The notes below the pieces were generated by a model that saw only the letters and a program-made list of their open reading frames with translations, did no database searches and was not told the origin of the DNA. DNA of 41,810 nucleotides from Avidesulfovibrio sp964369685 (GTDB taxonomy: Bacteria; Desulfobacterota; Desulfovibrionia; Desulfovibrionales; Desulfovibrionaceae). The translations under genes and the position numbers were made by a program. Position 1 is the first letter of the stretch. Each line of letters begins with the position of its first letter. Location of the stretch: the NCBI GenBank assembly GCA_964369685.1, contig CAYJFB010000018.1, positions 1-41,810 on the forward strand, given 5' to 3'. This document shows, piece by piece, positions 23,682 to 31,817 of this stretch.

Positions 23682-24968
23682 TCAGAACAGTTCATTTCGT
23701 TTAATGATTTCGCCGCGTCCTTTTTTGCACCAGCCCGTAACCAAGGCAATGGCTTTGATGCCTTGTTTGCGCCCTGTGAAGCCCAGGCCTTCTTCTGTGG
23801 TGGCTTTGAGGTTGACTTGCGTTTGTTCCAAAGACAGTAACCGCGCCACATTACAACGAATGGCCTGTCGGTAGGGTTCGATTTTTGGATATTGCGCGAC
23901 CAAGGTGATGTCGACATGTTCAATATGAACGCCGTCGGCGCGAATGTGTTTGAGCACCTCGTCCAAGAGCACAACCGAACTGATCCCTGCATACGCCGGA
24001 TCGCTGTCGGGAAAGATACTGCCGATGTCGTTTGCAGCCGCGCAACCAAGCAAGGCGTCCATCAACGCGTGTAACAACACATCACCGTCGGAATGCGCCC
24101 GAATGCCCAATTCACAAGGCACAAAAATACCGCCGAGACAAAGTGGACGCGCACCGTCTTCTTCGGCACTGATAAATCGATGTACATCATAACCATAGCC
24201 GACGCAGGGTCTGGCCGTACGGTTCGATGCTTCAAAAAATTTTGGTGTTGCAGCGTGTTGCAAACGTTGCAGATCGGCAGGGTTGGTTATTTTGATGTTC
24301 TTGTGTTCACCTTCAACCACCAAGACATCAACACCGAGGCGTTCTAAAAGGGCGGCATCGTCTGTGACTTCCCAACCGTTTGTCCGGGCTTTGTCGTGTG
24401 CTTGACGCAAGGTTGTTGTGACAAAGGCTTGTGGGGTTTGCACGGCCACAAGTTCGGAACGATTTGGCGTGTCGGCGATCAATCGGCCGCCGTTTGCTGT
24501 TGATTTCACACGTTTGATGGTGTCTGTGACGGCCAAAGCGGGCACAATACCGTGTATGTTGGTGTCTTTGGAGAGGGAGCAGGCAGTGATCATGTCTGCC
24601 ATACGCGCGATCATGGTGCTTGAAACAAAGGGACGTGCGGCGTCATGAACAAGCACATGATGACATGTTTCGGGCAACACGGAAAGGCCGTTGCGTACGG
24701 AATCTTGTCGTTGTTCGCCGCCCGCAACACAAAGACACGGTATTCCGGATAGGGCTTCAAAGGCTTGTACGCGTGCTCGTTCTTTTTCTAAATTCTGTTG
24801 CGGAAAAACAAACACCAGGCCGTGAATGGCAGAAGATTCGACAAAACGCTTTGCCGCTGCCATATAGAGCGGTTCATTTTGCCAGATCATGAATTGTTTT
24901 GCCACACCTTGTGTCGAATGTTGTAAACGTTCACTTCGCCCTGCGGCAACCAATATGCCCCAATTCAT
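23682..24968 (-). CDS. ispDF: Bifunctional IspD/IspF of the MEP isoprenoid pathway
   Basis: Residues 1-230 are IspD (MEP cytidylyltransferase): GILVAAGRSERL, VLVHDAARPFVS, TQTP-like VQTPQAF, and WEVTDDAALLE. Residues about 262-428 are IspF (MEcPP synthase): GYGYDVHRF, SDGDVLLHALMDALLG with the metal His/Asp, DIGSIFPDSDPAY, and LKATTEEGLGFTGRKQGI. The fusion skips the separate IspE step in order but is common in Epsilon-, Alpha- and some Deltaproteobacteria. ATG 24968 is used because GAGAGGCACT precedes it; an ATG at 24980 lacks a site. It lies 35 bases after fusA. Confidence 0.96.
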   Translation of the reverse strand: MNWGILVAAGRSERLQHSTQGVAKQFMIWQNEPLYMAAAKRFVESSAIHGLVFVFPQQNLEKERARVQAFEALSGIPCLCVAGGEQRQDSVRNGLSVLPETCHHVLVHDAARPFVSSTMIARMADMITACSLSKDTNIHGIVPALAVTDTIKRVKSTANGGRLIADTPNRSELVAVQTPQAFVTTTLRQAHDKARTNGWEVTDDAALLERLGVDVLVVEGEHKNIKITNPADLQRLQHAATPKFFEASNRTARPCVGYGYDVHRFISAEEDGARPLCLGGIFVPCELGIRAHSDGDVLLHALMDALLGCAAANDIGSIFPDSDPAYAGISSVVLLDEVLKHIRADGVHIEHVDITLVAQYPKIEPYRQAIRCNVARLLSLEQTQVNLKATTEEGLGFTGRKQGIKAIALVTGWCKKGRGEIIKRNELF

Positions 24969-25003
24969 AGTGCCTCTCATGGCTATTTGTTGTAAAAATG
25001 ATT

Positions 25004-27079
25004 TTATCCTTCAATGCCGTCAAAACGTTCAAAGCGCATGAGTAACCCTGCGCGGCCTTGTGTTGCCGAGCGTAAAGCCGTTGAAAAGCCAAACAGTTTT
25101 GAAAGCGGTGCCACGCCGTGCAGTATTTTCAATCCTGCGCGTTCGGTCATGCCGTCGACTTTGCCGTTGCGCGTTGCAAACAGGTTGATTGCCGCGCCGA
25201 CAGCTTGTTCGGGCACGTTGATTTCAACAAACATCAGCGGTTCCAGGGTTTGTATGGCGGCTTCTTCCAAGGCTTGGCGTGTGGCGTTGCCCGCAGCCAT
25301 GTGAAAGCCCACAGGCGTACTGACACCCTCAAGACGTATGATATCCAATACACAAACCGAAAGATCTTGCAAAGGATAGCCTGTTTGCGGTCCTGATTGC
25401 AAGGCGTTTTCAATGCCTTCAACAATGGCTGTACGAAGCGTGTTTGATAGTGTTTCAAGGCCGTTTGCAAAGGTGATGTGTTCTCCCGTACCGCGTTCTG
25501 TCGGTTGGACGAGCAGTCTCACGTGTCCGTGGTGTTTTTGGTTCCCAAGTTCGCGATCGAAGGTTGCTTCGGCGGTGGTCTCACGAGTTGGTGTTTCGCG
25601 TTTGACCACTTGTGGATGTCCCACACGCGGTTTGATTCGGTATTCACGTTGCACACGTTCGAGCACCACGTCAAGATGCAATTCACCCATGCCGGACAAG
25701 ATACGGTGTCCCGAGCCTTCGTCCAATTCTGTTGAGAGTGTTGGGTCCTCAAGGCAAAAACGCTTGAGTGCTTCATCGAGTTTTGCGGCATCGGTGGCGT
25801 TACTCGGTTCAAGGGCGACACTGATCACGGGTTGATATGCTCTGATCGGTTCCAGCAACACATTGTATCCTTTCACAGCCAACGTGTCGCCCGTGCCGAC
25901 ATCGCGCAAACCCACAACAGCCACAATATCGCCTGCCTGTGCTTCGGGAATTTGTTCGCGCCGATCGGCATGCAGACGATACATGCGTGCAATTCGCTCT
26001 GTTGTACCGCGTGTCACGTTTTGCACGCTGTCGCCTTCTTTAAGCGTGCCGGCATAGACGCGCACCAAAGCCAACACTCGCGCATTATCCAAAAGAATTT
26101 TAAAAACCAATCCCACAAAGGGTGCGTGGGGATCTCGCGTGATGACAAGCGTTTCTTGTGTTTCAAGAGCAGAAACCTGTAAATCCGACAACACAGATGC
26201 ATTGGGTAAAAAGGCACACACCGCCTCAAGCAAGGGTTGAACACCAATATTGCGCAATGCCGATCCACATAACACGGGTGTCAACGTTCGTGCAAGGGTC
26301 ACGCGCCGCAACGCTGTTTGAATATCTTCGGTGGTGAATGTGTTTTCAAGATAGGCTTCCATGAATGTGTCGTCGTTTTCGGCGAGTGTTTCCAGCAACT
26401 GTTCACGCCATGGTGCAAGTTGTGTTTGCAGTGTTGTTTGTTCTGTCAGCGGTGTGCGTAAGACGGTTCGGCCTTGATCGTCGTCGCTGAAGACCAGATA
26501 TTCTTCACGCACAACATCAAGCAACCCCGTAAACATTTCGGCTTCGCCCACAGGCACGTTGAGCACTACGGGTTGTGCGCCGAGACGTGTGCGTATGGCA
26601 TCAAGTGTTCCTGTAAAGTCGGCACCTGCGCGATCCAATTTATTGATAAAAATCACTTTTGGAATCGCAAATTGTTCCGATTGATTCCATACGGTTTCCG
26701 ATTGCGGCTCAACACCGCCCACAGCACAAAACACACCAACAGCACCGTCAAGCACTCGCAAGGAACGCTCCACTTCCACTGTAAAATCCACATGTCCCGG
26801 GGTGTCGATCAAATTGATCGTCGCGTCTTGCCACACACACGACGTACACGCCGAGGTGATTGTGATGCCCCGTTCTTGTTCTTCGGGAAGGTAGTCCATG
26901 GTTGCCGTACCGTTGTGGACTTCACCCAGCCGATGTATTTTTTTTGTATAAAAAAGAATGCGTTCGGAAAGCGTGGTTTTGCCCGCATCAATATGGGCTA
27001 TAATACCTATATTATGAATGGCTTGTTGGACATTTTGTGTGGTATTTTTGGATGGTGTGTCACTTTTTGCAACGTTCAT
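25004..27079 (-). CDS. fusA: Elongation factor G (probably a second, EF-G II-type copy)
   Basis: A 691-residue translational GTPase. G1 AHIDAGKTT, RGITI, G3 DTPGH and G4 NKLD are intact, and domains II-V follow with RLEGVSTPVGFHMAAGN near the C-terminus. It promotes ribosome translocation or recycling. The gene is away from the usual rpsL-rpsG-fusA-tuf cluster, so it may be a paralogue; whether the genome has another cannot be seen here. ATG 27079 follows AGAAGGAAATCC. That ribosome-binding segment is part of a short tandem duplication that also covers the end of the upstream gene. Confidence 0.92.
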   Translation of the reverse strand: MNVAKSDTPSKNTTQNVQQAIHNIGIIAHIDAGKTTLSERILFYTKKIHRLGEVHNGTATMDYLPEEQERGITITSACTSCVWQDATINLIDTPGHVDFTVEVERSLRVLDGAVGVFCAVGGVEPQSETVWNQSEQFAIPKVIFINKLDRAGADFTGTLDAIRTRLGAQPVVLNVPVGEAEMFTGLLDVVREEYLVFSDDDQGRTVLRTPLTEQTTLQTQLAPWREQLLETLAENDDTFMEAYLENTFTTEDIQTALRRVTLARTLTPVLCGSALRNIGVQPLLEAVCAFLPNASVLSDLQVSALETQETLVITRDPHAPFVGLVFKILLDNARVLALVRVYAGTLKEGDSVQNVTRGTTERIARMYRLHADRREQIPEAQAGDIVAVVGLRDVGTGDTLAVKGYNVLLEPIRAYQPVISVALEPSNATDAAKLDEALKRFCLEDPTLSTELDEGSGHRILSGMGELHLDVVLERVQREYRIKPRVGHPQVVKRETPTRETTAEATFDRELGNQKHHGHVRLLVQPTERGTGEHITFANGLETLSNTLRTAIVEGIENALQSGPQTGYPLQDLSVCVLDIIRLEGVSTPVGFHMAAGNATRQALEEAAIQTLEPLMFVEINVPEQAVGAAINLFATRNGKVDGMTERAGLKILHGVAPLSKLFGFSTALRSATQGRAGLLMRFERFDGIEG

Positions 27080-27085
27080 GGATTT

Positions 27086-27127
27086 CCTTCTTCTGACATC
27101 TTTTATGTGTCGCCTTCTTCTGACATC
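27086..27127 (-). repeat. Tandem duplication covering the fusA ribosome-binding site
   Basis: The 15-mer CCTTCTTCTGACATC occurs at 27086-27100 and 27113-27127, a 27-base period. One copy encodes the final MSEEG of the upstream HisD-like protein and the other is the ribosome-binding region of fusA, so the fusA leader looks like a copy of the end of its neighbour. Confidence 0.7.
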
Positions 27128-27921
27128 AAAGATACATGATAATTATGAAAGAACATTGGTCTTAAATCTGTATGGAGCCAGCAACCTGCCAGGGGCGGTG
27201 TCAACAGCAATGGGGCGTCGGAATGTTGTTGGTGTGCGTTGTTTATTTCGGCATTGAGGCCTTGTGGGTGTTGTTTTTTGTCTGCATTGAAATGCAACAC
27301 GGCGTCAGGGTGTGCTTGGCGGACGAGGGTTTCACAGTGTTTTGTTTCCGGTTGGAGAAGAATGTGAGGCATGCGGTCTTCCCAGACAGGGATTCCGTGT
27401 GTGTGCGCGAGCGGAAAAAAGGTTGTTGAGGGCACGGGTTGACCAAACAACAGAAAGCGTCCTTGACCGTGCAAACACAACGTTTTTGCAATATGCAAGC
27501 AGGCTGTATCCGCACAAGCAAAAATGTGTTCGATGCCTGCCAGCTCCAAGGCCACAGACACCGCCGCGTGTGTGGTGTAATCTGTAGAATCCACAACGGC
27601 AATGATGTTGTGTACGCCGCTTAGTCGTGCAACCAAAAGTGCGGCAGACAGTCTGGCTGCTGCCGCAAAACGTTTTGAAATAGCCACCAATACCCAGGGA
27701 ACGGGTTGACTGTGTTGTCGTGCCGCCAAGCCAAAGGTTTCGGAACGGCGTTCTTTAACGCGTGTTTCGCTTTGTTCGCCCCAGTACCAATGCACTAAGG
27801 CTTGAGTTTGTTTGAGCCACGCGCGATCTTGGTCGCTCATGTGTTCATAGGCGGCGGCCAAAGCGGCATCGGGGGCGCGGTAGACCTCAAAAGCGGTCAG
27901 TGCATCGTTCCAATCAAACAT
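27103..27921 (-). CDS. HisD-like protein of unknown function
   Basis: A 272-residue protein starting MFDWNDALTAFEVYR. Its centre (PWVLVAISKRFAAAARLSAALLVARLSGVHNIIAVV, then AVSVALELAGIEHIFACADTA) resembles the cofactor-side segments of histidinol dehydrogenase. The full enzyme is about 430 residues, and its zinc and catalytic His/Glu motifs are not recognisable here, so histidinol oxidation is unlikely. The resemblance is inferred from pattern only. ATG 27921 follows GAGGGTAACCAC. The upstream sequence carries a 59-base tandem duplication with a second MFDWND start. It is probably co-transcribed with fusA, 23 bases downstream. Confidence 0.65.
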   Translation of the reverse strand: MFDWNDALTAFEVYRAPDAALAAAYEHMSDQDRAWLKQTQALVHWYWGEQSETRVKERRSETFGLAARQHSQPVPWVLVAISKRFAAAARLSAALLVARLSGVHNIIAVVDSTDYTTHAAVSVALELAGIEHIFACADTACLHIAKTLCLHGQGRFLLFGQPVPSTTFFPLAHTHGIPVWEDRMPHILLQPETKHCETLVRQAHPDAVLHFNADKKQHPQGLNAEINNAHQQHSDAPLLLTPPLAGCWLHTDLRPMFFHNYHVSLMSEEGDT

Positions 27922-27987
27922 TGTGGTTACCCTCAAAATAAAAATAAAAAAACGCTCGCCGTGTCGTTCCAATCAAACATTGCGGTT
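27905..27987 (-). repeat. Tandem duplication of a gene-start region
   Basis: The 24 bases at 27905-27928 recur at 27964-27987 with one change (period 59), and weaker similarity continues beyond both. The first copy holds the start codon and first six codons of the HisD-like gene. The second gives an upstream mini-frame reading MFDWNDTASVFLFLF and stopping at about 27933. A separate 18-base tandem repeat (TGAATGCGGCGTGT) lies nearby at 28064-28095. Confidence 0.75.
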
Positions 27988-28126
27988 GTTCTCACGATAA
28001 CAAGAACACACACTCGCCACGGGGTTTAATCAACCTTTTTGTAAATTTCAAGACAAAAAACATTGAATGCGGCGTGTTGAATGAATGCGGCGTGTGAATC
28101 AATATTTCGGCTGTTTCCGAGCGTGT

Positions 28127-28717
28127 TTATTTTTTTAACCATTCTTCCAATTTCTCTTGATAGGTTTCTGTTGTATAGCGCGGTGTGTCATACATGCCTG
28201 CAGCCACCCGTTGTCGCGAGGCTTCGGCGAGCACCACCGCCGAGGCAACAGAAACATTAAAACTTTGAATCATGCCATACATTGGAATATACAATTCTCC
28301 GTCGGCAACGGCACACAGTTCATCGGGAACGCCTGCGTGTTCATTGCCCATGATGATGGCTGTCGGTTTTGTAAAATCGTATTCTTGCAACGGTTTTGCG
28401 TTTTCGGTAAATGTTGTTGCCAAAATTTGACAATCTTGCGCACGCAGGGCGTTGACAAGTTCTTCACGGTTGCCGTGTCTGTATGTTTCGACCCATTTTC
28501 TGGCAGACGCCGAACTTTTGCGTCCCAAAACGGGAAACGCCGTGTCTGTATAATAGAGATGCACACCGGCAAGGCCAAAGGCGTCTGCACTGCGATAAAT
28601 GGCAGACACGTTGTGCGGATCGTGGATGTTTGCCAAAACAAGTGTCAAATCGGGCTGACGTAAAGACAACACCCGTGCTAATTTTGCCTTACGGCGTTCT
28701 GTAATTGTTGTACGCAT
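28127..28717 (-). CDS. TrmH-family tRNA/rRNA 2'-O-methyltransferase
   Basis: A 196-residue SPOUT methyltransferase. The three family motifs are present: NIHDPHNVSAIYRSADAFG (motif 1), IIMGNEHAGVPDE (motif 2) and IPMYGMIQSFNVSVASAVVLAEA (motif 3, SAM knot). The best match is TrmH, which methylates the 2'-O of G18 in tRNA; a different RNA target cannot be excluded. ATG 28717 is preceded by AAGGATATACC at a rather long distance. Confidence 0.9.
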   Translation of the reverse strand: MRTTITERRKAKLARVLSLRQPDLTLVLANIHDPHNVSAIYRSADAFGLAGVHLYYTDTAFPVLGRKSSASARKWVETYRHGNREELVNALRAQDCQILATTFTENAKPLQEYDFTKPTAIIMGNEHAGVPDELCAVADGELYIPMYGMIQSFNVSVASAVVLAEASRQRVAAGMYDTPRYTTETYQEKLEEWLKK

Positions 28718-28744
28718 GATGCTGGTATATCCTTCAAAAACACG

Positions 28745-29887
28745 TTAATAAACGACAACTTCGTCAATATAGGTGCGGACACCGTCTTTGTATTCAATAA
28801 TGCCGATGGGCATTTCGGCGTCGTGTGTGGTATTGATTGTCAAGGGGCCGAGAACGGTGCGTAAATTTTTGGTTGCGGCCAAGGCTTGTGCCAATTGTTG
28901 TGGGTTGGTGCTTTCGGCGCGTTTTAGGGCGTCTATTATTAACATATAGGCATTATATCCCAACGCTGAATTGACGTTAGGCGGTTTGTTTGGATGTGAC
29001 ACGTTCCACATTTTTGTAAATATTTGTGCTTCGGCATTCATTGTTTTCATTGTCGGATCATAGGGAAACGATGTGTGTAAAAAACCTTCTGCGGCATCAC
29101 CGATCAGTTCTAGGGTTTCGGGATTATCCATGGCGTCGGCGCCCATGAATAGAAATTTGGCGTGTTGTTTATGGGCTTCTTGTAAAATCAGTGCGCCTTC
29201 GGCAAAAAATGCGGGCATGAACACGATATCAGGTTTTTGAGCCATCAAGGCTGTTATTTGTTGTGAAAAATTTTGTTCGCCGGAGTGATAATCGATTTCT
29301 GCGACAATACTGCCGCCCATGCGAACGAAGGCTTTTTTAAAAAACGCGGCAAGCCCCATGGAGTATGGGCTGGCTTTGTCAATCAAGAGTGCCGCTTTTG
29401 TCAGTTTACGGTGTTTGAGCGCGTAGGTTGCGGCGCCGGTTCCTTGAAAAGGATCCACAAAACAGACTCGAAAAACATATTTTTTACCATGTGTGACCAA
29501 GGGATTGGTACATGACGTGCCGACCATGGGGATGTGTGCTTGTTCGGCAACAAGGGCGCCTGCCAAGGCCAACGAAGAATCGTATGTACCGATGATTGCG
29601 TGGACATTTTCTTCATTCACCAGTGCTTGTACAACCTGTGTGGCAATGGTTTTATCTGATTGGTTGTCTTTGATGACAAGCTCTATGGGGCGTTTAAAGA
29701 GCGTGTGTTCTTGTCGGTGTGCGAGTTGTATGCCTTCGAGTTCTCGTTGTCCGCCAAAGGCATTTTGTCCGCTCAGTGGGAGGTATATGCCAATTTTTAT
29801 CGGTTCGGTTGCCCATAGGGGCTTGACAAAATAGGCAAATCCAACCGCAAAGACAATACACACAAGCACTTTTATTTCGGATCGCAT
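28745..29887 (-). CDS. Periplasmic ligand-binding protein, branched-chain amino-acid ABC type
   Basis: A 380-residue secreted protein with an N-terminal signal peptide (about residues 1-27, ending near LWATEP). Mature features are those of the LivK/Peripla_BP_6 family: IKIGIYLPLSGQNAFGGQRELEGIQLA, VHAIIGTYDSSLALAGALVAEQAHIPMVG, and ALGYNAYMLIIDALKRA. It would bind an amino acid or amide in the periplasm. The permease and ATPase genes are not nearby, so its partner transporter is unknown. ATG 29887 follows AGGAGATGTCATA. Confidence 0.9.
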   Translation of the reverse strand: MRSEIKVLVCIVFAVGFAYFVKPLWATEPIKIGIYLPLSGQNAFGGQRELEGIQLAHRQEHTLFKRPIELVIKDNQSDKTIATQVVQALVNEENVHAIIGTYDSSLALAGALVAEQAHIPMVGTSCTNPLVTHGKKYVFRVCFVDPFQGTGAATYALKHRKLTKAALLIDKASPYSMGLAAFFKKAFVRMGGSIVAEIDYHSGEQNFSQQITALMAQKPDIVFMPAFFAEGALILQEAHKQHAKFLFMGADAMDNPETLELIGDAAEGFLHTSFPYDPTMKTMNAEAQIFTKMWNVSHPNKPPNVNSALGYNAYMLIIDALKRAESTNPQQLAQALAATKNLRTVLGPLTINTTHDAEMPIGIIEYKDGVRTYIDEVVVY

Positions 29888-30000
29888 TATGACATCTCCT
29901 CAACAATGGGCAAGAACACTTGATACAAACGATTTATTCAGCACGAGCTATTCAGCGTTGAAGTTTTTTTCCTTGCTTCACAATTTTTTACTGTTGTGTG

Positions 30001-30108
30001 AAAAGACTCTCAGAGCCGCTTGAACTGCGGCGCAAGAACAATGCAAAGCATTGGAATGCGCCGCAGGATCAAGGGGGGTCTGGGGGGGCTTAGCTCCCCC
30101 AGAAAAAA
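30001..30108 (-). repeat. Intergenic modular hairpin element, copy C
   Basis: Same order as copy A: AAAAGACTCTCAGAGCCG (30001-30018), then CTGCGGCGCA (30025-30034) pairing with TGCGCCGCAG (30057-30066). An inner CAATGC / GCATTG stem replaces the long stem of the other copies. Then come a G-run, the hairpin GGGGG...AGCTCCCCC (30082-30100) and an A-run. It directly abuts the AAAAAT repeats and assembly gap, and may have caused the assembly break. Confidence 0.75.
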
Positions 30109-30158
30109 TAAAAATAAAAATAAAAATAAAAATAAAAGGAAAATAAAAATAAAAAATG
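30104..30158. repeat. AAAAAT microsatellite, left edge of the assembly gap
   Basis: Five AAAAAT units followed by AAAAGGAAAATAAAAATA and a short A-rich end. The 55 bases are identical to 30259-30313 on the other side of the gap. Confidence 0.9.
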
Positions 30159-30258
30159 NNNNNNNNNNNNNNNNNNNNNNNNNNNNNNNNNNNNNNNNNN
30201 NNNNNNNNNNNNNNNNNNNNNNNNNNNNNNNNNNNNNNNNNNNNNNNNNNNNNNNNNN
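30159..30258. other. Assembly gap of exactly 100 N
   Basis: The run of unknown bases is exactly 100 long, a conventional filler, and its two flanks are the same 55-base sequence. True gap size is therefore unknown and could be negative, meaning the two contig ends overlap. Confidence 0.97.
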
Positions 30259-30313
30259 AAAAATAAAAATAAAAATAAAAATAAAAATAAAAGGAAAATA
30301 AAAATAAAAAATG
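30259..30313. repeat. AAAAAT microsatellite, right edge of the assembly gap
   Basis: Identical over all 55 bases to 30104-30158, ending in the same ATG. Confidence 0.9.
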
Positions 30314-30454
30314 AACAGTTTGTTCAAGGTGAACGATACGTTCCGCCTATTTCAATATTTCCGCTTGTTCGAATCCGGACATCTTGTCGTGTTTGGGCAC
30401 AAGCCGTCAACAGGAGTATGGTACACAGAACAAGGCAAACGCGTACATGATTGA
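30311..30454 (+). CDS. Possible 47-residue open frame next to the gap
   Basis: ATG 30311 opens a frame reading MNSLFKVNDTFRLFQYFRLF and later HLVVFGHKPSTGVWY, ending at TGA 30454. There is no ribosome-binding site apart from the A-rich repeat, and no family is recognised. It may be the end of a gene disrupted by the gap, or chance. The rest of 30314-30524 shows nothing else. Confidence 0.2.
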   Translation: MNSLFKVNDTFRLFQYFRLFESGHLVVFGHKPSTGVWYTEQGKRVHD

Positions 30455-30524
30455 ACCTATTCATGGTGTTCTTTTTACGATGTCTTTCAGGGTTTACTTT
30501 TTTATGCAGTGTTCACGCCTTCAC

Positions 30525-31457
30525 TCAGCTGTAGTACATATTTACATAGGTTCGTTCAAAGCGTCTGTCCAGTAAATCTTGTCGATCGATACAAAAATGC
30601 AGTACTCCGTTGTAACCCCATAAAAAGCCAACGTCTTCATGAGAGCGCACTTCAAGCAACAAGAGGGTGTCTTCTATGGCTTGTTTGGCACGGACTCGGT
30701 TGCCTTTAAAGTGTTCTGCCAGTGTTGCAAGGGCGTTGCGCGGGAAGCAGTCATAGGCTTTTTGGGTATGTAAAAACAACGCCGCTTCATATTCCAGATC
30801 ACCGTTTTGTTCTTCACCGTAGCCAAAGCATTTACACAACCAACCTGTGTTCAGTTGACGGGCAAAAGCGTCGTAGACATCGGGTAAGGCTTCGGCTTCG
30901 TCGTCATTTTCGAGTTCTTCTGCCGCGTCTTCAACAGCGGATTCGGCATAGGGCAACGAGGCAATATCTACCCCTCCATACGCCTGCAACTGCATACCCA
31001 CAAAAGGAGAAGGACTCGCCACACGGCCGAACAGTTCAGGTTTTGAAGCCACATACCACGGTGTTTCGTGGGGTTGTGTGCGTTCTAAGGGTACGCCTTC
31101 AGGGGCATAAATGACAGCGTGTTCCATGTGTGTTGAGGGCAATTCGTCGCCAAAAAAGAAAAACAATGTCCCGTTTGGCGGCAACAAGCCTGAGCAGTCG
31201 TGTGTTGTTGTTGTTGCCATATTTATTTGTGCCACAAAGACCATGGGTTTACCATTTTTCATGCAAGGCCACGAACGGTGTTGCGGCAAATCGGGATCGC
31301 CTCCGGCGCGGCTATTGCCTTGCAAGGTATAGTCTTCTTTAGCAAAGGTTGAAAGGCACACGGTTGAACGCATTGTTGAACGAATGTATTCGTGCAAACA
31401 GGCCAAATCGGGTGTGGCGTATAAGTGGGTCAAAAAACTGTCCGAATCCATACGCAT
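30525..31457 (-). CDS. DUF1963 (YwqG-like) protein
   Basis: A 310-residue cytoplasmic protein. Residues about 45-115 show the DUF1963 pattern: GGDPDLP, then WPCMKNGKPMVFVAQINM, then LLPPNGTLFFFFGD. The C-terminal part also fits (HTQKAYDCF..., ending VLHFCIDRQDLLDRRFERTYVNMYYS). An acidic low-complexity stretch (EDAAEELENDDEAEALPD) lies between. No biochemical role is established for the family. ATG 31457 is preceded by GGAGGCTAGACC. The 360 bases upstream, to the DUF4139 gene, are AT-rich and contain no gene. Confidence 0.8.
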   Translation of the reverse strand: MRMDSDSFLTHLYATPDLACLHEYIRSTMRSTVCLSTFAKEDYTLQGNSRAGGDPDLPQHRSWPCMKNGKPMVFVAQINMATTTTHDCSGLLPPNGTLFFFFGDELPSTHMEHAVIYAPEGVPLERTQPHETPWYVASKPELFGRVASPSPFVGMQLQAYGGVDIASLPYAESAVEDAAEELENDDEAEALPDVYDAFARQLNTGWLCKCFGYGEEQNGDLEYEAALFLHTQKAYDCFPRNALATLAEHFKGNRVRAKQAIEDTLLLLEVRSHEDVGFLWGYNGVLHFCIDRQDLLDRRFERTYVNMYYS

Positions 31458-31817
31458 GGTCTAGCCTCCGCGCATTCTTTTGGTGAAGACGCTGGAACTT
31501 TTTGAAAGATTCAAGTATATACGGTTTGTTTTTGACTATGGTACGGTCATTACCGACAAGCTGCAAGCGGCAAAAAGAACACATAAAAATGCAACAATTG
31601 TTTTGCATGATATTGTGTGTTCTTATCCGTATTGTCAATGTGTTTCACGTTTAACAACGATTTTTCAGTATTTATCAAGGATATATAAAATCATTAAGCA
31701 TTCATTGTTTGATGTCAATTTTTTTTTATTTTTTTCTTGTGTTTTTTGTATATATGTTTATGTATATAAAAAAACTAACATATAAAAGTATTTATATTTT
31801 TTTAAGAAGGAGAGTGC

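Noticed and set aside
30010..30327. Open frames spanning the run of N
   Set aside because: They consist of AAAAAT repeat translation and unknown residues, an artefact of the gap.
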